Under the pieces are notes generated by a model. The model was not told the DNA's origin. It ran no database searches and saw nothing but the letters and a program-made list of their open reading frames with translations. A DNA stretch of 64,000 nucleotides from Bog-756 sp963777665 (GTDB lineage: Bacteria > Actinomycetota > Acidimicrobiia > Acidimicrobiales > RAAP-2), in assembly GCA_963777665.1 (NCBI GenBank), contig CAVZRJ010000003.1, positions 558,001 to 622,000 of the forward strand, in the 5' to 3' direction. A program made the translations under genes and the position numbers. The number at the start of each line of letters is the position of its first letter. Within the stretch, counting starts at the first letter, position 1. Shown one piece after another: positions 49,019 to 56,188 of this stretch.

Positions 49019-49880
49019 GCCGCACGCCGGCCCGGAGGCCGGTGCCATCCTGGGATTCGACCACGTCGCCCTGCCGATGCAGGACAGCGAGGCCATGATC
49101 GGGTTCTACCGCAGGCTCGGACTCGAGGTGACGGAGAACCCCTACCTGGTGCAGGTGCAGTTCGGTACGCAGATGGTCAACTTCCACCGTTCCGAGCTCT
49201 GGCGCACGGACTTCGAGCTCCGGGCACCGGCGGCGACCCCGCCGTGCGGCGACCTCTGCCTCGTCTGGGAGGGCTCGGCGGCTGCCCTCGACGCACTGCT
49301 CGAGCGCGCCGGCGCGAGGGTCATCGAGGGGCCGGCCGAGCGTCAGGGTGGGCGTCGGATCGCCGGTTCGAGCGTCTACGTGCGCGACCCGGATGGCAAT
49401 CTGCTCGAGTTCATCCGCTATCCGGAGCCCGTTCGGCCGGACGTGTCGGACGAGACGGCGATCACCGCGCTCGTCTACTCGTATGCGTTCCTGGTCGACG
49501 CAGGCGACGTGGACGGAGTCGCCGCACTGTTCGAGCATGCGACCTGGCGGTCGGGCGGCAGTGACGTCGTCCGGCACGGGAGTGCAGAGGTGAGGCCGGT
49601 CTACGAGCAGCTTGCAGCCTCCGGAACTGGTTCCCGTTCCAAGCACCTGCTCACCAACCTGAGCGTCGAGGTCCAGCCGGGCGCCACCGCTGCGTCGTCG
49701 CGGTGCTACTGGTCCGTCCTGCGTTCCGACACCGACAACCGGCTCAGCATCACCCTCTCGGGCCAGTACATCGACCGCTTCGCCAAGGTCGACGGCCGGT
49801 GGCGCTTCGCCGACCGGCTCATCACGACGGACCTGGTCGGCCCCGACCGACTGGGCCCCGATGGATCTCGGGTAGCTTGA
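49008..49880 (+). CDS. VOC (glyoxalase-like) and SnoaL/NTF2-like fusion protein
   Basis: The 290-residue protein is two domains in one. Residues about 15-135 are a vicinal-oxygen-chelate half-pair: FDHVALPMQDSEAMIGFYRR, a metal His, then YVRDPDGNLLEFIRY with the metal Glu. Residues about 145-280 are an NTF2/SnoaL-like domain: VYSYAFLVDAGDVDGVAALF, then CYWSVLRS and GQYIDRFAKVDGRWRFADR. The combination suggests a ring-cleaving or isomerising step followed by hydratase/cyclase chemistry on the same substrate, but this is inference. The ATG at 49008 overlaps the previous gene by 11 bases, suggesting coupling. Confidence 0.78.
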   Translation: MPTEPHAGPEAGAILGFDHVALPMQDSEAMIGFYRRLGLEVTENPYLVQVQFGTQMVNFHRSELWRTDFELRAPAATPPCGDLCLVWEGSAAALDALLERAGARVIEGPAERQGGRRIAGSSVYVRDPDGNLLEFIRYPEPVRPDVSDETAITALVYSYAFLVDAGDVDGVAALFEHATWRSGGSDVVRHGSAEVRPVYEQLAASGTGSRSKHLLTNLSVEVQPGATAASSRCYWSVLRSDTDNRLSITLSGQYIDRFAKVDGRWRFADRLITTDLVGPDRLGPDGSRVA

Positions 49881-49970
49881 CGCTCCGGCGTGATGGGTTC
49901 GGCGCGCGAGCGGATGGAAGGGATGCCTTCCGGGGATCTGCAGCCTCCGGCCGATCAGAGAGGACCGACG

Positions 49971-50742
49971 ATGACCGACACCGAACAATTCGCGAGGATC
50001 AAGACCAGGACGGACGACGGGATCGCCGCGCTGACGCTCGCCAGCGACAAGGTCAACGCACTGGACGTCGAGACCCTCGAGGAGATCGCCGCGTACGTCG
50101 ACCGCTGCGACAAGGATCCCGAGGTCCGGGCCCTGGCGGTGACCGGAGAAGGCTCGATTTTCTCTGCCGGGCTCAACGTGAGCGAGGTTCTGGACAACGA
50201 GAAGAGTCGCACCGGAGTGCTCCTCGACGCACTGAACACGGCGCTCGTCCGCCTGTTCCGGTGTGCGAAGCCGACCGTCGCTGCGATCAACGGACCGGCG
50301 ATCGCCGGCGGGTGCATCCTGGCGTGCGCCTGCGACAAGCGGGTGATGGCGGAGGGTGCACGGATCGGGGCAACCGAGCTCAGGGTGGGCGTGGCGTTGC
50401 CGGTCTTCGCGATCGAGCTCCTCCGACACGCCTGCGGCGAGCAGGCGGAGCAGCTGGTCTTCGACGCCGCCCTGCTCGACGCCGACGAGGCATGTCGCCT
50501 CGGGCTCGCCCACCAGGTCGTCCCTGCAGCCGAGCTGCAGGCAGCGGCCGTCGGCGCTCGCCGGGCAGTTGGCGGACCTCGATGCCAGGGCGTATGCCCT
50601 GGCCAAGGCCGCCACACGACGGGTCGCGCTCTCGGTCCTCGAGGATGACGGGTGCCGACGCATCGAGCGGGATGTGCTCGAGCACTGGCAGGACGACACG
50701 ACCCGGGCCAGTCTCGAGCGGCTGCGCAAGCCGAAGGGTTGA
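49971..50742 (+). CDS. enoyl-CoA hydratase/isomerase, frame disrupted near 50560
   Basis: This is a crotonase-family protein of about 256 residues. From ATG 49971 it shows VTGEGSIFSAGLNV and INGPAIAGGCILACACDKR, the oxyanion-hole segments. Near 50560 coding moves to another frame, with QLADLDARAYALAKAATRR and a normal C-terminus ending RLRKPKG. The active-site Glu positions used by true hydratases are not clear, so it may be an isomerase or C-C hydrolase. The frame change is likely a reading error, since both sides match the family. Confidence 0.78.
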
Positions 50743-50753
50743 GCCGCCGGAGC

Positions 50754-51899
50754 TCAGCGCACGGACCGGAAGAATTCCTGCAGGTCCCCGGCGAACAGTT
50801 CGGGCTCTTCCATGGCGGCGAAGTGGCCGCCCCGCGGCATGGTGGCCCAATGGGTGACGTTGTACTGCTGCTCGACCCATGAGCGCGGCCAGCGCAGCAC
50901 TTCCTTGGGGTACCGCGCCACCCCGGTCGGCACGTCGATGAAGGGCAGCTTCTCGGTGAGGACGCCGGTCTGGTTGGTCTCCCAGTAGAGCCGGGCCGAC
51001 GACGTGGCGGTCTCGGTCAGCCAGTAGACCATCACATTGGTGAGGAGCTGGTCCCGGGTGAAGGAGCGCTCTGGGTCACCCCCACAGTCGCTCCAGGCCC
51101 GGAACTTCTCGACGATCCACGCCAGGAGTCCCGCCGGCGAGTCGTTGAGGCCGACACCCACCGTCTGGGGCTTGGTCCCCTGCTCGTTGGCGTAGGCGGA
51201 CTCCTGGCGGGTGAAGCGTTGCATGTCGGCGAGATCCGCCTGCTCCTCGTCGGTGAGCTCGCCGGGTTCGGCCGGCCGGACGCCGATCGGCATGTTGAGG
51301 TGGATGGCGGCACAGTGGGCCGGATCGAGCGCGCCGATGCGCGTGGTGACCTGCGCACCCCAGTCACCGCCCTGGGCGCCGTAGCGCCCGTAGTCGAGAC
51401 GATCCATGAGGACGATGAATGCCTCGGCGATACGCCGCACGTCCCAGCCGCGTGTCCGGGGCGGCTCCGAGAACCCGTATCCCGGAAGCGATGGTGCGAC
51501 CACGTGGAACGCATCGGCAGCCCGACCGCCGTAAGCCGGCGGGTCGGTGAGCCGAGGGATCGCGTCGAGGAACTCGACGATCGAACCGGGCCAGCCGTGA
51601 CTGAGGAGCAGCGGGAGCGCGTCCTGGTGGGGAGAGCGGACGTGGACGAAGTGGATCGACTGCCCGTCGATCCGCGTCCGGAACTGTTCGAATTGGTTGA
51701 GGCGGGCCTCTTCCCGACGCCAGTCGTACCCACCGAGCCAGTAGTCGACCAGCTCGCGCAGATAGGTGATCGGGATCCCGGCCTCCCACCCCGTTCCCGG
51801 GATCTGGTCCGGGAACCGTGTGCGGGCGAGGCGACTCCGGAGATCCTCGAGCTGCGCGTCGTCCACCGCCACACGGAACGGCTCGATCCCGTCACTCAT
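50754..51899 (-). CDS. epoxide hydrolase (EHN-type alpha/beta hydrolase)
   Basis: The 381-residue enzyme has the N-terminal EHN domain (residues about 1-110, including IHFVHVRS) and the alpha/beta core. HGWPGS is the oxyanion motif and AQGGDWGAQ carries the nucleophilic aspartate. A cap domain follows, with tyrosines in the lid, and HFAAMEEPE near the end holds the catalytic His. It opens epoxides to diols. It lies on the opposite strand from the other island genes and is divergent from the acyl-CoA dehydrogenases, with which it shares a short control region. Confidence 0.87.
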   Translation of the reverse strand: MSDGIEPFRVAVDDAQLEDLRSRLARTRFPDQIPGTGWEAGIPITYLRELVDYWLGGYDWRREEARLNQFEQFRTRIDGQSIHFVHVRSPHQDALPLLLSHGWPGSIVEFLDAIPRLTDPPAYGGRAADAFHVVAPSLPGYGFSEPPRTRGWDVRRIAEAFIVLMDRLDYGRYGAQGGDWGAQVTTRIGALDPAHCAAIHLNMPIGVRPAEPGELTDEEQADLADMQRFTRQESAYANEQGTKPQTVGVGLNDSPAGLLAWIVEKFRAWSDCGGDPERSFTRDQLLTNVMVYWLTETATSSARLYWETNQTGVLTEKLPFIDVPTGVARYPKEVLRWPRSWVEQQYNVTHWATMPRGGHFAAMEEPELFAGDLQEFFRSVR

Positions 51900-51994
51900 C
51901 GACGAGCCCCCTGCTGATCCTCCGACGCTGGGCGTCCGGCGCGGGCCATCAAGTACTCTCGACCTACCGACCGGGTGCCGGGCGGACCTCGACC

Positions 51995-53023
51995 ATGGAC
52001 CTGAACCTTACAGACGAACAGCACGACCTGGTCTCGGCCGTCCGCGCCTTCCTCACCGACCGCTGCCCGCCGGATGTCGTGCGCGCCAGCGAGCCGGGCG
52101 GCTTCGATCCGGGCCTCTGGGCCGCCTTCTGCCAGATGGCCGGCCCGACCGTCGGGGTCTCCGAGAAGCTGGGCGGAGGTGGGGCATCGCTGCTCGATCT
52201 GGAGCTCATCTGCGAGCAGCTCGGCAGCCGCCTCGCCCCGCTGCCCTTCATCGACAGCGCAGTGGCCGCACGGACCCTCGCATCGTGCGGCGGCCCTGGC
52301 AGCCAGTGCCTCAGCAGGCTGATCACCGAGCCGACGACGGTGAGCACGGTCGCCCTCCGCCCCGCGGTGGACGGGACGGTCACGCTGGTCCCCTCCGGAT
52401 CGATCGCCGACGTGGTCATCGCCATGGACGCCGACGAGCTCGTCCTCGTGACCGGTGACCGCGGCGGCGCTGCACGGAGGAACCTGGGGTCGTCGCCGGT
52501 GGCCGACCGGTCGCTCCTGGGTCCCGGGCGCTCGGTGCTCGCGGAGCGGGACATCGCCCGGTCCGCCTACGGGCAGGCGCTCGACGAGTGGCGGTCGCTG
52601 ATGAGCGGCGCGCTGGTCGGTCTGGGCGAGGCAGCGCTGGCCCTCGGGGTCGAGTACGCCAAGAACCGCCGCCAGTTCGGCGTTCCCATCGGATCGTTCC
52701 AGTCGATCGCCCGTGACCTGGCGGACGCGGCGACCCTGGTGGACGGTGCGCGGCTCATCGCTCGTGAGGCCGCCTGGGCGCAGGCCGAGGAGGAGGAGCA
52801 CTTCAGCGCACTCTCCTCGATGGCGTTCCTGTTCTGCACCAGGGCGGCACGCCGGGCGAGCAACGTGGCGCTGCACGTGCATGGCGGGTACGGATTCACC
52901 CTCGAGTACGACATCCAGCTCTACTACCGAAGGGCCGAGGCGTGGCCGCTCGCGATCGGTGACCCGAGACGGGAGGTCGCCGAGCTCGCCGACGTCCTCT
53001 TCGGTCCGGTCGAGGCCCGGTGA
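51995..53023 (+). CDS. acyl-CoA dehydrogenase, short subunit
   Basis: The 342-residue protein is an acyl-CoA dehydrogenase-family member with a recognisable C-terminal half (RRQFGVPIGSFQSIARDLAD and VHGGYGFTLEYDIQLYYRRA) but a divergent middle domain that lacks the classical FAD-binding segment. It partners the following gene, which has the complete motifs. Such pairs form heteromeric alpha2beta2 dehydrogenases in steroid and side-chain degradation of actinobacteria. A -10-like TACTCT lies about 40 bases before ATG 51995. Confidence 0.8.
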   Translation: MDLNLTDEQHDLVSAVRAFLTDRCPPDVVRASEPGGFDPGLWAAFCQMAGPTVGVSEKLGGGGASLLDLELICEQLGSRLAPLPFIDSAVAARTLASCGGPGSQCLSRLITEPTTVSTVALRPAVDGTVTLVPSGSIADVVIAMDADELVLVTGDRGGAARRNLGSSPVADRSLLGPGRSVLAERDIARSAYGQALDEWRSLMSGALVGLGEAALALGVEYAKNRRQFGVPIGSFQSIARDLADAATLVDGARLIAREAAWAQAEEEEHFSALSSMAFLFCTRAARRASNVALHVHGGYGFTLEYDIQLYYRRAEAWPLAIGDPRREVAELADVLFGPVEAR

Positions 53024-54192
53024 TGGACTTCCGCCTCGGGCCGAAGAGCGACGCCTTCCGTGCGGAGGTGCGTGCCTTTCTCGACGAGCACCTCGATGCG
53101 GAGACCATCGAGCGTGCCCACCGGACCGGGACCAACCACGACAAGGAGTTCCACCGGGCCATCGGCGAACAGGGCTGGATCGCCGCCTCGTGGCCGGCAG
53201 AATACGGCGGCCAGGAGCGCGACCCGTTCGAGATGACCGCCCTCCGCGACGAGCTCCGGCTGGCGGGGGCGCCGACCGACGGCATGGGCCTGACGGTCAT
53301 CGTGTGCCAGACGATCCGGCGTGTCGCCACCGACGAGCAGAAGCGCGACTTCCTCCCCCGTGCTCTGGCCGGTGAGATGATCATGTCGCTCGGCTACAGC
53401 GAGCCCGACTCCGGCTCCGACGTGGCCTCGATCAAGACCACCGCCGTGCGTGACGGCGACGAGTGGGTGATCAACGGGCAGAAGATGTTCACCACGCTCG
53501 CCCACGTGGCGAACTACGTCTTCCTCCTGGCCCGGACCAACCACGACGTGCCGAAGCACAAGGGGCTGACCATGTTCCTCGTCCCGCTCGATTCGCCCGG
53601 CATCGAGATCCACCCGGTCCACACCGTCGGCGGAGAGCGGACGAACGCGACCTTCTACACGGACGTGCGGGTCACCGACCACTATCGGATCGGCGAGGTC
53701 GACAGGGGCTGGGACGTCATGACCGTCGCTCTCACCTTCGAGCGTGGGGGATTCGGCCTGAGTGAGGCCGATCGGGTCTGGGAGCAGACCGTCGACTGGG
53801 CAAGGGCTTCCCGACGCCCTGACGGGACCAGGGTCATCGACGACCCCCACGTCCGTGAGCGCCTCGCGGTCATGCGCACGAACAACGAGGTCGCGAGGCT
53901 CCTCGCCTACCGCACGTCGTTCGTGGCGGCAACCGGCGGACTCCCCGGGGTCGAGGGGTCCATGCACAAGCTGTTCTATGCCGAGTCCATGAACGCCGAC
54001 GCCACCGAGCTGGTCGACATGCTCGGCGCGGAAGGAGTCCTCCAGCGCGGTGAGGCGGACGCACCTGTAGAGGGATGGATCGAGCATCTCTTCCGCCACG
54101 CGGCGGTGACCACCATCTACGGCGGCACGAGCGAGATGCAGCGCTCGATCATCGCCGAGCGGGGTCTGGGACTCCCGAGGTCCGGCCGCTGA
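53023..54192 (+). CDS. acyl-CoA dehydrogenase, FAD-binding subunit
   Basis: The 389-residue protein has the full middle-domain motifs GYSEPDSGSDVASIKTTA and VINGQKMFTTLAHVA, plus the C-terminal TIYGGTSEMQRSIIAERGLG. Its ATG shares its first base with the stop of the short subunit, so the two should be made together. The expected product is a trans-2-enoyl-CoA, fitting the nearby crotonase genes. No gene for an electron-transfer flavoprotein is in the window. Confidence 0.87.
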   Translation: MDFRLGPKSDAFRAEVRAFLDEHLDAETIERAHRTGTNHDKEFHRAIGEQGWIAASWPAEYGGQERDPFEMTALRDELRLAGAPTDGMGLTVIVCQTIRRVATDEQKRDFLPRALAGEMIMSLGYSEPDSGSDVASIKTTAVRDGDEWVINGQKMFTTLAHVANYVFLLARTNHDVPKHKGLTMFLVPLDSPGIEIHPVHTVGGERTNATFYTDVRVTDHYRIGEVDRGWDVMTVALTFERGGFGLSEADRVWEQTVDWARASRRPDGTRVIDDPHVRERLAVMRTNNEVARLLAYRTSFVAATGGLPGVEGSMHKLFYAESMNADATELVDMLGAEGVLQRGEADAPVEGWIEHLFRHAAVTTIYGGTSEMQRSIIAERGLGLPRSGR

Positions 54193-54281
54193 GCTGCGAG
54201 CGGGTCCCAGTGGTCCTCCCGGGTCGCGGAAACGGCGTTCCTCCCCGTGTGGCTCGCAGTGAGGTGCCGCGGCTCCGGTGC

Positions 54282-54287
54282 TATCGT
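54282..54287 (+). promoter_or_regulatory. -10 hexamer (TATCGT) for the ferredoxin gene
   Basis: TATCGT ends six bases before ATG 54294, indicating a leaderless transcript and deciding the start. Confidence 0.45.
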
Positions 54288-54293
54288 CGGCTC

Positions 54294-54521
54294 ATGGTCC
54301 AACAGGCTGAGAACGGTATTTCCGCCAGCGAGATCATCGACCGGGAGGCCTGCATGGGGTCGGGGAACTGCCTGTACTGGGCACCCGGTGTCTTCGACCT
54401 GGACGAGGCCGGCGTGGCCGTCGTCACCGGCGACCTCGCAGCGAACGAGGAGCCGGTACGGCTCGCTGCGAAGAATTGTCCTACGCGGGCGATCCGCGCC
54501 GATGCGTACTACGCGTGCTGA
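54294..54521 (+). CDS. small ferredoxin, 3Fe-4S type
   Basis: The 75-residue protein has CMGSGNC near residue 20 and NCPTRAI near the end, the three-cysteine pattern of actinobacterial 3Fe-4S ferredoxins; the residue that would be the fourth cysteine is not present. These usually feed electrons to a cytochrome P450, but no P450 gene is in the window. It is the last of the oxidative genes in the island before an amidohydrolase. Confidence 0.82.
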   Translation: MVQQAENGISASEIIDREACMGSGNCLYWAPGVFDLDEAGVAVVTGDLAANEEPVRLAAKNCPTRAIRADAYYAC

Positions 54522-54622
54522 CCATCCCGCGGTGACCGCCGGGAACAGGCCATCCGGCGGGCGCCTCTCAACGCTTCCACTCGCTGCGGATGCAACTCCA
54601 CACTCCAGGGAATCGAGGATTC

Positions 54623-55813
54623 GTGTCCACGTATGAAGGCCCGATATTCGACGCTGACAACCATCTGTACGAGACGGCGGACGCACTCACGCGCTACCTC
54701 CCCAAGCAGTACGAGGGGTTCGTCAAGTACGTGGAGGTGAACGGCCGCACCAAGCTCGCCATCAACAACTGCATCAGCGAGTCGATCCCCAATCCCACCT
54801 TCGAGGTCGTGGCCCCGCCGGGCTCGTTCGCCGACTACTTCGCCGGCAAGAACCCCGAGGGCAGGACGCTCCGCGAAATGGCCGGCACGCCGATACGTGC
54901 CATCGACGCGTACCGCTCCGCCGCACCCCGCCTCGAGCTGCTCGACGAGACAGGGATCGATGCTGCCCTGATGTTCCCCACACTGGCCAGCCTGATCGAG
55001 GTCAATCTCCTCGACGATCCCGACATGACCTGCACCGTCATCCACGCCTACAACCAATGGCTCCTCGACGAGTGGGCGTTCGACTACCAGCAGCGCATCT
55101 TCGCAACGCCGGTGGTCAACCCGTGCATCGTCGAGCGTGGGATCGCAGAGCTCGACTGGGTACTGGAGCACGGTGCCAAGGTCGTGCTGCTGCGTCCGGG
55201 CCCGGTCGCAGGGACCCGGGGAACACGGTCACCCTTCCTCCCCGAATTCGACGCGTTCTGGAGCAGGGTCGCCGAGACGGGTGTCCTGGTCGCCATGCAC
55301 GCGTCGGACTCCGGGTACCAGCGGCACGCCAACGAGTGGGAGGGCGATGGGCGCGACATGCAGCCGTTCGCTCCGCGGCCGTTCACCGATGCCGTCAACA
55401 CGGGACGGCCCATCAGCGACACCGTCACCTCGGCGATCTGCCACGGGATGCTCAGCCGCTTCCCCACTGTCCGGCTGCTGAGCGTGGAGAACGGCGGGAG
55501 TTGGGCGCTGCCATGCCTCAAGTCGTTGGAGAAGACCTACGGGAAGATGCCCAAGGCCTTTGCAGAGCCCCCAGCCGAGGTCTTCCTCCGGAACATCTAC
55601 ATCAACCCGTTCTGGGAGGACTCGCTCGAGGCACTCATCGACGTGATGACCCCGGAACATATCCTGTTCGGGTCGGACTATCCGCACCCGGAGGGACTGG
55701 CCGAGCCCTTCGAGTGGGTGGAGGAGCTGTCGGCGCATCACACGGAGTCGGAGGTGCAGAAGATCATGGGCGGCAACATGTACGAGCTCCTCGGGATGAA
55801 AGTGCCGGCGTGA
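54623..55813 (+). CDS. amidohydrolase family 2 protein
   Basis: This is the second amidohydrolase-2 in the island, about 396 residues. The N-terminal metal motif reads IFDADNHLYE, followed by an Arg/Asp-rich barrel. AMHASDSGYQRHANEWEG carries a metal-site His, and the C-terminal LFGSDYPHPEG holds the metal aspartate. It resembles proteins annotated as hydrolases in actinobacterial steroid or terpenoid pathways. GTG 54623 gives a compact start; ATG 54590 is an alternative. A GC hairpin lies 45 bases past the stop. Confidence 0.82.
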   Translation: MSTYEGPIFDADNHLYETADALTRYLPKQYEGFVKYVEVNGRTKLAINNCISESIPNPTFEVVAPPGSFADYFAGKNPEGRTLREMAGTPIRAIDAYRSAAPRLELLDETGIDAALMFPTLASLIEVNLLDDPDMTCTVIHAYNQWLLDEWAFDYQQRIFATPVVNPCIVERGIAELDWVLEHGAKVVLLRPGPVAGTRGTRSPFLPEFDAFWSRVAETGVLVAMHASDSGYQRHANEWEGDGRDMQPFAPRPFTDAVNTGRPISDTVTSAICHGMLSRFPTVRLLSVENGGSWALPCLKSLEKTYGKMPKAFAEPPAEVFLRNIYINPFWEDSLEALIDVMTPEHILFGSDYPHPEGLAEPFEWVEELSAHHTESEVQKIMGGNMYELLGMKVPA

Positions 55814-56188
55814 CAGCTGTACACCCGACCTTGTGTCGGCGGGGCGGCTGACGACGACGGAGCCCGCGGCTCCGTGCACGACCCTTCGTTTCTCCTTATG
55901 CACACCAACATTACTGCTGGTCGTTGGCAGGAGGGACTTGATGCCGCTTGCCTCACGCTCACGGAGCATTGGTCGGTCAAGGTTCGGTAGGGACAGCGAA
56001 CTCCGTCGCGTTGGAATCGCTGTCGACAGCTGTGATCGGGAGCAGTCCCGCTTATCTACCCCAGGGAACGGGGAAGGTTACGGATCATGGAATTCCTTGT
56101 TTTTCCTTCGCGACGTGGCAATGTCGATGACACTCACAGGGGCGCCAACCTGCGCCCTGATCGGTCGGCTCTTCCTCTTTCTAAATAC
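55814..56188. other. 375-bp non-coding region between convergent genes
   Basis: No coding signal is seen. It holds a perfect seven-pair hairpin (55858-55874), a 12-base palindrome GCTGTCGACAGC (56019-56030) and a smaller hairpin CGGGA-GCAG-TCCCG (56037-56050). Both flanking genes end here, so transcription termination in both directions is expected. Confidence 0.5.
55858..55874. terminator. GC-rich hairpin, likely terminator
   Basis: CGGAGCC-CGC-GGCTCCG makes a seven-pair stem just after the amidohydrolase gene. A pyrimidine-rich stretch (CGTTTCTCCTT) follows about 14 bases later rather than a clean T-run. Confidence 0.4.
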
